This document shows, piece after piece, positions 26,134-34,791 of a DNA stretch of 64,000 nucleotides. Both the position numbers and the translations under genes were made by a program. Source of the DNA: Deinococcus hopiensis KR-140 (GTDB taxonomy: Bacteria; Deinococcota; Deinococci; Deinococcales; Deinococcaceae); assembly GCF_900176165.1 (NCBI RefSeq), contig NZ_FWWU01000004.1, forward strand, positions 316,192 to 380,191. Reading direction: 5' to 3'. Numbering within the stretch: position 1 is the stretch's first letter; every line of letters begins with the position of its first letter. The notes under the pieces were generated by a model. It was given only the letters and a program-made list of their open reading frames with translations. It was not told the origin of the DNA and did no database searches.

Positions 26134-27464
26134 GCGGAATCGGCCTCCTGAAGAGCCTGGGCCACGGTGGGAAAGAAGGGCGCAATGGCTGGGGCCAGCA
26201 CCAACGAACGCAGCAGCCGGGCCGCCACCTCACTGGGGTTTGCCTCCTCCTGCAGCAGCGCCCCAAATCGCTCCGACGTCAGCACGTCTCCCGAATCCAG
26301 GAGAACGCCTTGACGGAGCCAGTGCCAGAGCAGCGTGCGGGCGAGTTCCGCGGTGGCGGTGTCTTCCACGCGGCCCTTGCGCACGATCACGCCCCGGCCA
26401 CCCAGCCACGCCCGGAAATAGTCCGTGGCCATCGCGGTGGCCTCCCGCACCTCCACCTCCGACACCTGCCCGGCCTCGGGAAAGCCCAGCAGTGCGGCCG
26501 CCACCTCCGCCTCGGACCGCTCAGGAATCGGCGTGACGGGCGGCGGGTTTTCGAACACTTCCCGCACGGTCGCAATGAGTTCGGGCAGTCCCGCCCAGGC
26601 GGCAACGTACCCCCACGAGGCCTCCCGCTCCTTGTCGGCGCGCACCACGGCCAGCGCCGGTGCTGGGTGCTGCGCGTCCGGCGCCAGGGCCGCCGTTCCT
26701 CCGATGGCCTGCGCGCCCCTGCGCGCACAGATGCGGGCGAGGTGCTGCTCGTAGGCCTGCATGGCGGGTTGGCCCATATGCAGCGCCGAACGGGGAGGCA
26801 GGCACGCGCCCGATGTCCGACTCCGCCATTTGATGGCGCTGAAGACGTAGTCCCAGCGTCCGGCATTGAGACCGAAAGCGCGCTCCCGCAAGGCGTAGAG
26901 GAGTTCTTCGGCGTAGAAAGCACCGGGAAGGGTTTCGATCTGGAGGCAGACCCGGATGCTGTTGGGGGGACGTGCGGTGAGGCGTTCGAGTTCGGCCAGC
27001 AGGTCATTCCAGAACACGGCCTCCATGGGGAATTCGAGCTTGGGAATGTAGATGCACAGGAACGCGCGTTCGGGCAAGGCGCCGACAAAGGCCGACACGT
27101 CCTCGATGCTGGCGCTGCCCCCGCCCCCGGAGCGCATGTAGAGGGGTCGGGGCCGGAGCATGGGGAGGGGACCGTCCACAGCGGCCAACGCGGCGAGGTT
27201 CGCCTGTCCCCGCCGCACATTTTCGGGTGTGGGCGAGAAGGTGTCGTCGAAGTCGAAGATCAGGGCGTCGGGCCCGGCCGCCAACGCCGCCTCCAACGCC
27301 ACGCTGTCACTCGCCTCCACCAACTGCTCCACCTTCCTCCGCTCCAACGCCGGTGGCATGGAGGCCACCTGCCAGTCGCCCGCCCGAATAAGGGCGGTGG
27401 AGGGGTCAAAGCCCGGCGTCCAGGTGGGTCGGACACGCAGAGCAGCCCAGCGTTCGGCGAACAA
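26130..27464 (-). CDS. Malate synthase-like paralogue in the ureide operon
   Basis: 444 residues from a TTG at 27464; a better-placed CTG at 27515 would add 17 residues (see findings). It aligns along its length with the aceB product: IRAGDWQVASMPPALERRKV against IRTGEWKIAPLPPELQDRRV, IETLPGAFYAEELLYALRE, AGRWDYVFSAIK and VEDTATAELARTLLWHW. The likely Mg ligands (Glu of IETLP, Asp of RWDY) and the catalytic Asp of VEDTAT are kept, but the RPRGxHLPEKH segment is only RPRPLYMRSGG. It is about 60 residues shorter than MSA. Glyoxylate from ureide breakdown is the expected context, but its exact acyl-CoA or aldehyde substrate may differ. ATGA-coupled to allC. Confidence 0.8.
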   Translation of the reverse strand: MFAERWAALRVRPTWTPGFDPSTALIRAGDWQVASMPPALERRKVEQLVEASDSVALEAALAAGPDALIFDFDDTFSPTPENVRRGQANLAALAAVDGPLPMLRPRPLYMRSGGGGSASIEDVSAFVGALPERAFLCIYIPKLEFPMEAVFWNDLLAELERLTARPPNSIRVCLQIETLPGAFYAEELLYALRERAFGLNAGRWDYVFSAIKWRSRTSGACLPPRSALHMGQPAMQAYEQHLARICARRGAQAIGGTAALAPDAQHPAPALAVVRADKEREASWGYVAAWAGLPELIATVREVFENPPPVTPIPERSEAEVAAALLGFPEAGQVSEVEVREATAMATDYFRAWLGGRGVIVRKGRVEDTATAELARTLLWHWLRQGVLLDSGDVLTSERFGALLQEEANPSEVAARLLRSLVLAPAIAPFFPTVAQALQEADSA

Positions 27465-27614
27465 GGGTTGAAGGGTCTGTGCCAGCGTGGAGGGGGGCAG
27501 GGGGGAAGCGGTCAGGTAAAGTTCTCCCTTCGGAAGCGGGTGGAGGATTCAGACCCCGAAGATACCGCCTGTCTCCTCCCGCCTGGGTCAGGGGAACCGG
27601 AACGGAGCCGCAAA

Positions 27615-27644
27615 TTGACAAGGGCGCGCGGCCTTCCGTAGCCT
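27615..27644 (+). promoter_or_regulatory. Candidate aceB promoter
   Basis: TTGACA (27615-27620), 18 bases, TAGCCT (27639-27644), 69 bases before the aceB ATG, in the divergent spacer shared with the ureide operon. Confidence 0.6.
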
Positions 27645-27712
27645 GACCCCCACGTCAAACGCTGGATGTGCCGCCGGGTGCGTCCCTCCCCTACCTCCCA
27701 GGAGGCTCCACC

Positions 27713-29275
27713 ATGACCACTCCCCTACCTGCTGGCCTGTCCCTCTCCGTTGCCCTTCAGGAGGAATACACGCGCGTTCTGACGCCCGGTGCCCTCGCCT
27801 TCATCGCGGAGCTGCACAGGCGCTTTAACGCGGGGCGTGTGGAATTGCTGGCACGGCGGGAAGCGGAGCAGGCGCGGCTGGACGCGGGAGCGTTGCCCGA
27901 CTTTTTGCCTGAGACTTCAAGCATTCGGACGGGGGAGTGGAAGATCGCCCCGTTGCCCCCGGAGTTGCAAGACCGGCGGGTAGAAATCACGGGACCCGTG
28001 GACCGCAAGATGGTCATCAACGCCCTGAACAGCGGCGCAAAAATCTTCATGGCCGACTTCGAAGACGCCACGAGCCCGAGTTGGGACAACGTGATGCAGG
28101 GGCAGCTGAACCTGATGGACGCCGTGAGGCGCACCATCTCGTTGGAAGGGGGCGGCAAGCAGTACCGCCTGAACGAGACGGTGGCGACGCTGCTCGTGCG
28201 TCCCCGTGGACTGCATCTGCCCGAAAAGCACCTCACCGTTGACGGTGAGGCGATCAGCGGCGCGCTGTTCGACTTCGGGCTGTACGCCTACCACAACACC
28301 CACGAACGCTTGCGTCAGGGGCTGGGCACCCACTTCTACCTGCCCAAGCTCGAATCGCACCTCGAGGCGCGGTGGTGGAACGAGGTCTTTGCCTTTACTG
28401 AGCAGACGCTGGGCGTCCCCGTAGGGACGCTACGCGCCACCGTGCTGATCGAGACCATCCTCGCGGCCTTTGAGATGCACGAGATCCTGTACGAGTTGCG
28501 TGAACACGCCGCCGGGCTGAACTGTGGGCGCTGGGACTACATCTTCTCCTACATCAAGAAGCTGCGCAGCTTCGATGACCGCATCCTCCCCGACCGGGCG
28601 CAGGTGACCATGAGCACGCCGATGATGCGCAACTACAGCAGGTTGGCGATTCAGACCTGCCACAAACGGGGGGCAGCAGCGGTCGGGGGAATGAGCGCCT
28701 TTATCCCTGTCAAAAATGACCCCGTGGCCAATGAGCGCGCCTTTGCTCAAGTCCGCGCCGACAAGGAGCGGGAAGCGGGCGACGGACACGACGGCACCTG
28801 GGTGGCCCATCCCGGCATGGTCCAACTCGCCACTGAGGTCTTTGATCGCCTCATGCCCACCCCTAACCAGATCGCCAGCTCCAAGCAGCAAGACCTCCTG
28901 GTCTCGGCCGCCGAGCTCCTTACCCCACCCAGCGGTACCATCACTGAACAGGGTGTGCGGACGAACATCAACGTGGGCATTCAATACCTGGCCGCGTGGC
29001 TGGAGGGGCGGGGGGCAGTGCCAATCCACAACCTGATGGAAGACGCCGCCACCGCCGAGATTTCCCGGGCCCAGCTCTGGCAGTGGGCACACCACGGCGT
29101 GAGGCTGACAGACGGACAGCCTCTAACGCCTAAGCGGCTGGACGCCCTGTTCAGTGAGGAACTGGCGTCCCTGGGACCGGATTTCGCTCAGGCGGGAGCG
29201 CTGTTCCATGAGGTGGCGACCCGCTCACCACTGGCCGAGTTTCTGACCCTGTCCGCTTATGAGCAGCTGGACTGA
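27713..29275 (+). CDS. aceB: Malate synthase A
   Basis: 520 residues from the ATG at 27713, preceded by AGGAGG at 8 bases; the upstream 45 bases open to 27668 but lack a ribosome site. Signature TVATLLVRPRGLHLPEKH (catalytic Arg), Mg ligands in IETILAAFEMHEILYEL and NCGRWDYIFSYIKK, and the catalytic Asp in MEDAATAEISRAQLWQW are all present. It condenses glyoxylate with acetyl-CoA to malate. Its place opposite the allantoin operon suggests it disposes of glyoxylate from ureide breakdown; isocitrate lyase is not in the window. Confidence 0.95.
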   Translation: MTTPLPAGLSLSVALQEEYTRVLTPGALAFIAELHRRFNAGRVELLARREAEQARLDAGALPDFLPETSSIRTGEWKIAPLPPELQDRRVEITGPVDRKMVINALNSGAKIFMADFEDATSPSWDNVMQGQLNLMDAVRRTISLEGGGKQYRLNETVATLLVRPRGLHLPEKHLTVDGEAISGALFDFGLYAYHNTHERLRQGLGTHFYLPKLESHLEARWWNEVFAFTEQTLGVPVGTLRATVLIETILAAFEMHEILYELREHAAGLNCGRWDYIFSYIKKLRSFDDRILPDRAQVTMSTPMMRNYSRLAIQTCHKRGAAAVGGMSAFIPVKNDPVANERAFAQVRADKEREAGDGHDGTWVAHPGMVQLATEVFDRLMPTPNQIASSKQQDLLVSAAELLTPPSGTITEQGVRTNINVGIQYLAAWLEGRGAVPIHNLMEDAATAEISRAQLWQWAHHGVRLTDGQPLTPKRLDALFSEELASLGPDFAQAGALFHEVATRSPLAEFLTLSAYEQLD

Positions 29276-29785
29276 CGGCAGCGCACGAGAAGCAGCAGGT
29301 CAGCAAGACCACCGGAAGAATGCACCAGGGTGATGGACGGCCCAGCAGCCGCTCCGCCCCGTCCATCAGGCGGCACACGGTATACAGCGCCAGCATCACG
29401 AGGACGAAGCCCGGTTCGCGTGTCCGCGCCCCCATTCCCAACCAGAAGCTCAGTGGGCCGGGGTTGCGGTACACCGCCGAGTTCACGCCTGAAGGAGTCC
29501 GCCACCTCACCGCAAGTCAGCGCTTCCCGGCCCATCGGCTCGTCGACCTACTCCGCGCTCCTCCGTGATGGCGAGCGCCGCCACAGCAGCGATATCACGC
29601 ATGTCCACGAAGCTGGTCCGTCCATGATTGCCGGGAACCAGAATCTTCCGCAATCTCCTGACGGTACGTCGTGGAGAGGTTTTGCATAAAGAAGCTGGAC
29701 TCCAGCATGTATAGGGTATACCGGTGGCCCTCAGGTGCTTCTCGGTCTTCGCGGGATGCATCATGTAGAACAAAAATAAATGAGC
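29276..29785 (-). pseudogene. C-terminal fragment of NmrA-like NAD(P)-binding oxidoreductase
   Basis: Minus-strand text in three frames reads HPAKTEKHLRATGIPYT, LESSFFMQNLSTTYRQEIAE, RTSFVDMRDIAAVAALAI, EALTCGEVADSFRRELG and FVLVMLALYTVCRL, in the order expected for the second half of an NmrA/QOR2-like short-chain protein. At least three frameshifts break it. The missing first half is at 32215-32484, beyond the inserted DNA. Non-functional. Confidence 0.7.
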
Positions 29786-29806
29786 AAATTGGGAGTGCGA
29801 TAAATA

Positions 29807-30695
29807 GACCTCTTGCGAAAGTCACGATCGGCAGGCTTGGGTGAGGTTGCACAGCGCTGCGATGAGCTGAACCCGGAGTGCAAACCGACGCCGCCGATGT
29901 CGGTACACGCCCTTCAGCACACGGAAGATCTTCATGCGACGGATCATATGCTCGATTGCCTGCCTGGTATGCGCGAGGACACGGTTGTCCTGGCGCTGCT
30001 CCGCGGACAGAGGCGACGCCTGCGTCGCCTTATGGGGGGTAAGGGCGTGCCTGTGGCTTCTCCACAGGCCCTGATACCCTGCATCTCCAATAAGCGCCGT
30101 TTGGTGAGGAAAACGAACGCCTGACTGACGAAACAGCTTTAGGTCATGAACCGCCCCAGCGCTCGTGGCGGTGCCCAGGATGCGCTGCGTCACTGTGCAC
30201 ATCAGCACCTGAAATTTCAGGGTGTGCCGCTTTTTCTTGCCGCTGTACCACGCGCGCTGCTTTTTTTGGGCCGTTCACAGGGCACTTCGGAAGCATCGAC
30301 CGCGACGATGCTGTACACGAGTTGTGCTTCCTGAAACACGCGTTTCTTGGGCAGCTGGAACCGTGCACTGGCAATCAGAGCCGCTTCCACGCGTTCCACC
30401 GTGCGATGCACGGTGGCTTCGTGCACACCCCAGTCGTCACCCAGGTGGGCGAAGGTCCGGTACTCGCGCCAGAATTCCAGGGTCATCAGCAGTTGTTCCG
30501 CCACGCTGAGCGCGGCGGGGCGGCCTGATTTCTTTTTCTGTCCTTCGCGTAGGGTCAGCACCTCTTCCATCTCAGCAAACGTTTCCGGGTAGACCCCGGT
30601 GCGTCGACGGAACTGCTTGCGATTCATCTTCAGCGTGCGTGTCAGACGGTCTCGCTCCACCCTCCCAGCTTAGCCTACGACTTTCGCAAGAGGTC
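29807..30695 (-). mobile_element. IS5-family insertion sequence (IS427-like), 889 bp
   Basis: Perfect 17-base terminal inverted repeats, GACCTCTTGCGAAAGTC at 29807-29823 and its complement at 30679-30695, enclose a two-frame transposase. A TA dinucleotide flanks both ends (29805-29806 and 30696-30697) and may be the target duplication. It is intact at both ends and lies within a disrupted NmrA-like gene. Confidence 0.88.
29822..30660 (-). CDS. IS5-family transposase made by -1 frameshift
   Basis: The first frame runs from a GTG at 30660 to a stop at 30217 (147 codons): HTH-like N-terminus (LSVAEQLLMTLEFWREYRTF, GVHEATVHRTVERVE) and first catalytic Asp in YSIVAVDASEVP. At CCCAAAAAAAGC (near 30275) a -1 shift enters the second frame, giving AWYSGKKKRHTLKFQ, ILGTATSAGAVHDLK, second Asp in ALIGDAGYQG, and Glu in RQAIEHMIRRMKIFRVL, ending at 29822. 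The A7 run and the joined protein (about 280 residues) are typical for this IS group, which relies on programmed frameshifting. It is therefore likely active, not broken. Confidence 0.85.
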
Positions 30696-30916
30696 TAATA
30701 GACCCTTCTGAGGGAGAGGTAAGGGACGTAATTAAGTACCTGACAACATCCATCTACTCCTAGGGCCTCGGTTACGCGAATATAGTCAACTCCTGGAGCA
30801 TAAGTTTTGTGCTGAGCACGTCCTGTAGTTGCTGAAGTACAACCGCAATTGGATCCTCGCCTCGCCCAAGAATATGACCGATCTACTAATGCTAAACAAA
30901 TCGTCTTTTTAAAGAC

Positions 30917-31434
30917 TTACCAGGATACAGGGATTTCAAGGGCCTGCTCAGTGTGGCGGTTGATTTCGAGAAGGCGATGTTGTGTCTGTTCACCATCCAA
31001 CCAAGTTAGGAGAAGTAACGTGTTTGGACGATCGTTGATGTAATGGGGTACTATCTGTCACTCCGGCTGAAACAGTAGATGGAGCGTCTCCGGCTGGGTC
31101 AGGCATACCTCTGTAGGCGGGCCCTGCCGCTGATGCAGCCACCAGCCCAACTGCATCAGGCCAGCATGTCGCAACCCCTCACGGTAGCCATTATGCCAAC
31201 CATGACTGTGATCCCCACTATTAATGATGAGTCGTCCGTACTTCGCGCTACTTCTGCCCGTAAAACCTGGTTCAATATACTTGATCAGATAGATATTACT
31301 ACGAGTTTCTCCAATCAATAGGGCAGGATTCAGACTAACTGAGTATTCTTGGATGCGTTCGCTCAGTCTTTCTTTGGCATTTTCTGTAAAGGTAACGTGT
31401 ACTTCATTTGTACTAGTAATCTTGTGTTTTCCAT
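30917..31434 (-). pseudogene. Decayed unknown gene in AT-rich segment
   Basis: An AAGGAG ribosome site precedes ATG 31434, but that frame stops after 23 codons. One extra A in the run at 31427-31430 would join it to a good frame: MEKHKITSTNEVHVTFTEN onward, through LLIGETRSNIYLIKYIEPGF, INSGDHSHGWHNGY, LGWWLHQRQ to a stop at 31058-31060. The same frame stays protein-like after that stop (PHYINDRPNTLLLLTWLDGE...ALEIPVSW) to 30917. So a gene of about 172 codons has one indel and one nonsense change. GC content is well below the neighbours, suggesting import. I do not recognise the family. Confidence 0.45.
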
Positions 31435-31956
31435 GCCGTGTTCTCCTTGCTACGAGGGCGTATGATGTAGTGATTATGTTGATACAACAATAAACACGTA
31501 TGAAATTCGAATAGACTAAAATGCTTCCAAACCAAACAATATGATTGGTAAATTGCGTGATTCTCTTGAGTGAATCAAATATGCTGCTATAATAAAAATT
31601 ACTTCAAATATAAATACACTTTCTCTTCTATTGTAGTAACAAAACTTCTCATCCAAGAACGCCATTTAGGGCTTGCAAAGAGGCCAGATGAGATTACCCA
31701 GCACGGTGAGGAACAGCATCCTATGGCACTTGAGGAGGACGGCTTTGCTAGGAACCTCTCGTCATCGGGCACGAGCATTCCTCGTCACCTGAAGCCCAGA
31801 CACCACCCTCCCAGAGGATCCTTAGCCACGCTTGCCCAATCCCTAAGTGGGTTCTCCAGAGAGGCACCTCCCGTAGGGCGACTTCAACATACCATGGCTT
31901 TAAGTGATATGGCTTTAATTGCATGGTTTTGATCTGGATGTCCTGGCCACCTTAAT
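31435..31956. other. AT-rich intergenic DNA, no supported gene
   Basis: About 520 bases, clearly poorer in GC than the rest of the window, with many stops in all frames. The 120-codon plus-strand frame inside it (31570-31932) has no ribosome site and no protein-like composition. It probably came with the foreign segment. The similar stretch 30698-30916 holds a further protein-like scrap on the minus strand (KTYAPGVDYIRVTEALGVDG) from another decayed gene. Confidence 0.4.
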
Positions 31957-32184
31957 ATGGTGGCGAAAACGGACAAGGGGCCGACAGAGTCCAGGGTGAC
32001 CTTTGGCAGGCGTCTTCGTGAGGAGCGGCAGAAACGGCAGATGACGCTGGAGGATTTGGCCGAGGCGAGCGGCATCACCTGGTCCTACATTGCTCAGGTC
32101 GAGGTGGGACGCAGAAATATCTCCGTGGATAACATGCACTTGCTGGCAGCGGGGGTAGGCGTGCCGCTCAGAGAGTTGTTGTAG
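31957..32184 (+). CDS. Small XRE-family helix-turn-helix regulator
   Basis: 75 residues that are almost only a lambda-repressor-like HTH: FGRRLREERQKRQMTLEDLAEASGITWSYIAQVEVGRRNISVDNMHLLAAGV. The recognition helix is around SGITWSYIAQVE (about 39-50). There is no ligand or protease domain. It lies at the right border of the inserted AT-rich segment and may be a cargo or remnant gene of that island. Target genes are unknown. Confidence 0.8.
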   Translation: MVAKTDKGPTESRVTFGRRLREERQKRQMTLEDLAEASGITWSYIAQVEVGRRNISVDNMHLLAAGVGVPLRELL

Positions 32185-32214
32185 TAGCCACAGCGTGAGA
32201 TTGAGGGCTATGGT

Positions 32215-32484
32215 CCCTCCCCACGAGCAGCATCTGCTCCACTTGCGTGGTCTGCGGCGGGCGAATCAGGAAGAGGTCCGTAACAGGACCCGCTGGATAC
32301 GTCCTGGGGTTCCAGAACTCCAGCCGGGCCACCTCTAGCTCGGGGGCCGAACAGTTCGCGCAGGTCGTCCGGATGCCCATTCTCCACGTGTGGGGAGTTC
32401 GCGCATCACCTCCCGTCCCACGTTGCCGCTCGCGCCCGTCACGGCGATCTGGCGTTCCCTTCTGTCCAGATCAACGTCACCCAT
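32215..32484 (-). pseudogene. N-terminal fragment of NmrA-like oxidoreductase
   Basis: From ATG 32484 the frame reads into RQIAVTGASGNVGREVMREL, the Rossmann GxxGxxG start of an NmrA-like protein, then breaks; a shifted frame continues EVARLEFWNPRTYPAG and VTDLFLIRPPQTTQVEQML. It is the missing 5' half of the fragment at 29276-29785, same strand. The stretch 32485-32562 between it and the hairpin below holds nothing I recognise. Confidence 0.7.
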
Positions 32485-32562
32485 CCTCAGCTCGTTTCAG
32501 TCCCTTGCCAAGGATGGGCGGCTCCCCCTGAGACCCTCTACAAATGACGTGATGCAAACGAA

Positions 32563-32605
32563 GGGGCCGGACGAGACAGTACTCAAGACTGTCTCGTCCG
32601 GCCCC
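32563..32605. terminator. Perfect 18-bp stem-loop after helicase gene
   Basis: Arms 32563-32580 and 32588-32605 pair perfectly, loop ACTCAAG. It is 19 bases beyond the stop of the minus-strand helicase and probably ends its transcript. Confidence 0.65.
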
Positions 32606-32623
32606 AGTGGAAAGCCTTAGCGA

Positions 32624-34219
32624 CTAGCGGCGGCCCCGTCCGCCCCGGCCCCGCGCGGGTTGCGGTCCCACACGGCCCTCACCCACGCCAGCAGGTTGGG
32701 GCTGCGATGACCGACCCTGACCGGAACGCTGGCCTCCAGAACGCCCTCCGGAATTCTGTGGACCCGAGTGCTGTGCCCCCGAGCCGTCACCCCGCTGGCC
32801 CTGCGCGCTGCGTCCGGTCTGGCCGCGCCCCGCGCCGTTCTGGCTGCCGCGGTTGCCCTGGCTCCCGGTGCGGCCTCCTCCCTGGCCGCCGTCTACGCCG
32901 TTGCCCGAGCCCCGGCCCTGCTTCTGCTGAATGGCGCGGTCGATCTGGCCTTCCTCGGGCGTCAGCGGCGGCTGCAGGGCAGCGGGCAACCCCCGGCGGA
33001 CCGTCTGCCAGAGTCCGCGCTGCTCGGGAATGAGCAGCACGAGGTTCACGCCCGGACGCCCGGCGCGAGCGGTACGGCCCGAGCGGTGGACGTGGTCCTC
33101 GGCGGTGGAGGCGATGTCCATGTGGATCACCAGGCGCACCTCGGGCAAGTCGATGCCGCGTCCAGCGATGTCGGTGGCGACGAGGATACGCGACTGACCC
33201 TCGCGCAGCAGGGTCATGGTCCGCTCGCGCTTCTTTTGGTCCATGTTGCCTTCGAGCGGACTGACCATTTCACCGGGCAGCAGGGCCTCAAGTTGCTGTG
33301 CGCGCCGCTTGACGAGGGCCTTGGTGCGGCTGAAGACCACGACGCAGCCGCCAGGCTCGCGCAGGGCTGAGCGGGTGTATTCGGCGGCCACGTCCAGCAC
33401 CTCGTCGCGCGTCGTGTGGACGAGCAGGTGCGTCGCGCCCGTCGCTCCACCCAGCACATCGCCCTGGCGTTCCGTGTCCTCGGCCCGTCGGGCCGGAGCC
33501 ACGTCAATGCGCTCGGGGCGGTGCATGAACTGCTCGGCGATGGCGCGAATCTCCTGCGGGAAGGTGGCCGAGGCCATGGCGATCTGCAGGGTGTCGCGGC
33601 CCGCAGCCGCCGTCGCTGCGCGCAGGATGTCGCCCACGTCCCGCAGGAAGCCCAGCGAGAGCAGTTCGTCCGCCTCGTCGAGCACCACGTAGCGCAGCCC
33701 GGCCAGCCCGAGTTCGCCGCGCGTGATGAGGTCCTTGAGGCGGCCCGGCGTGCCCGCGATCAGGCCCTTGCCGCTCGCCTCACTGCGGGTCTGCGCGGGA
33801 GTGATGCCGCCCGTGATGCGTCCGGCGGGCAGGCCGAGTTCACGCGCCACGTCGCGGATCTGCACGGCGAGTTCGCGGGTGGGGGTAATCACCAGCACCT
33901 CGGGCCGCATGCCCCGCACCTCCCGGGTGCCGATGCCCCGCGCGGCGGCGGGAATCAGGAAGGCGAGCGTCTTGCCGCTGCCGGTCCGCGCGGTGGTGAT
34001 CACGTCGCGGCCCTGGAGCAGCGGCGGAATGGCGGCGGCCTGCACGGGCGTTGGGGTGCGGTCGCCCAGCAGCGTCTGCCAGTTCTCACCGGTGAGGCTG
34101 GACGAAACCGGAGCTGGGGCCGTTTCCCGGGATCCACGCCTGCCCCTCGCAGAGCGGTCCTGCTCAGCGGTGGTGGTCTTGTCGGAGGGGGGCCTGTTTG
34201 GGTTTGAAGTTCGGGTCAC
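32624..34219 (-). CDS. DEAD-box RNA helicase with glycine-rich tail
   Basis: 531 residues. Motif I TARTGSGKT (Arg in place of the common Gln), Ia PTRELAVQ, Ib TPGRL, II VLDEADELLSLGF, III ASATFP, V ATDIAGRGID and VI HRSGRTARAG are all present, giving a complete two-domain core (about 45-390). The last 110 residues are a low-complexity Gly/Gln/Arg/Ser tail (RGG-like) that probably binds RNA. An N-terminal 40-residue basic, disordered leader precedes the Q-motif region. It should remodel RNA structure, perhaps in ribosome assembly or cold adaptation. No operon partner. Confidence 0.92.
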   Translation of the reverse strand: MTRTSNPNRPPSDKTTTAEQDRSARGRRGSRETAPAPVSSSLTGENWQTLLGDRTPTPVQAAAIPPLLQGRDVITTARTGSGKTLAFLIPAAARGIGTREVRGMRPEVLVITPTRELAVQIRDVARELGLPAGRITGGITPAQTRSEASGKGLIAGTPGRLKDLITRGELGLAGLRYVVLDEADELLSLGFLRDVGDILRAATAAAGRDTLQIAMASATFPQEIRAIAEQFMHRPERIDVAPARRAEDTERQGDVLGGATGATHLLVHTTRDEVLDVAAEYTRSALREPGGCVVVFSRTKALVKRRAQQLEALLPGEMVSPLEGNMDQKKRERTMTLLREGQSRILVATDIAGRGIDLPEVRLVIHMDIASTAEDHVHRSGRTARAGRPGVNLVLLIPEQRGLWQTVRRGLPAALQPPLTPEEGQIDRAIQQKQGRGSGNGVDGGQGGGRTGSQGNRGSQNGAGRGQTGRSAQGQRGDGSGAQHSGPQNSGGRSGGQRSGQGRSSQPQPAGVGEGRVGPQPARGRGGRGRR

Positions 34220-34503
34220 ATGGGTCCTGTCTGCCGCGCCTCCCGGTGGGTGCAGCGGTGGGGTAGATGGGGGTGGAGGGCCAGCACTTCGGAAGGGGCA
34301 TCACCGGGCCAGGCTCCGCCGAAGAGGCCAGGGCGGACGGCCCTCGTCTCCCCCATCATGCCTGAAGCGGCCTCTCTCATGGGCAGCAAATCGTCCCGCC
34401 CCCCGCCAAAAGGGTGTCTCGTGCTGATCATCACCCGCGACCCCGAGTGGGCCGCCGAACACTCGACCACCTGTGGGACGGAAAAATTCAGGAGTTTTAG
34501 GGT

Positions 34504-34523
34504 TGCTCGTCACGTGACGAGCA
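34504..34523. promoter_or_regulatory. parS-like palindrome, copy 1
   Basis: Perfect 20-base palindrome TGCTCGTCACGTGACGAGCA. Its TCACGTGA centre is shared with the canonical parS TGTTTCACGTGAAACA. Three further copies lie at 38498, 40227 and 43634, around parAB. Confidence 0.75.
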
Positions 34524-34560
34524 GCCCACTGCAGGCGTCGCCAGAGGCAGCCGGCGCAAA

Positions 34561-34590
34561 TTGACCGATGGTCCCGGGACGGGCTAGCTT
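34561..34590 (+). promoter_or_regulatory. Candidate promoter upstream of modB
   Basis: TTGACC (34561-34566), 18 bases, TAGCTT (34585-34590), with an ATG only 7 bases further on, a leaderless-like arrangement common in Deinococcus. That ATG opens a frame without recognisable product; modB starts 200 bases later. Confidence 0.45.
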
Positions 34591-34791
34591 CACAGGCATG
34601 AGGCGTGCGCCGACCCTGCCCAGGCTGCCTCCGCACGGCTTTCGGCTGTCCGTGCGGAGAGCGGGAACGCTGAAGTCTGCCAGTGCCCGCCACTTCACAC
34701 CACCTCGGATCACGAGGCCGGGCAATGGCGGTTTCCCCAACTGCCCCACCAGCATGATCCCCGGGGAATACCCGGAGGCGGCAGGTCATGT

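Larger units (their letters stand above)
34220..34791. other. Intergenic region with parS-like site; possible lost modA
   Basis: 572 bases between the helicase and modB. It contains the palindrome at 34504-34523 and a promoter at 34561-34590. An 85-codon frame starting at ATG 34598 directly behind the promoter has no recognisable protein. The rest shows no supported gene. Confidence 0.4.

Noticed and set aside
27668..27712. Earlier start for aceB
   Set aside because: AGGAGG lies between this start and ATG 27713, at the right distance from the latter.
31570..31932. 120-codon ORF in the AT-rich segment
   Set aside because: No ribosome site, mixed composition changing along its length, and no protein-like motif.
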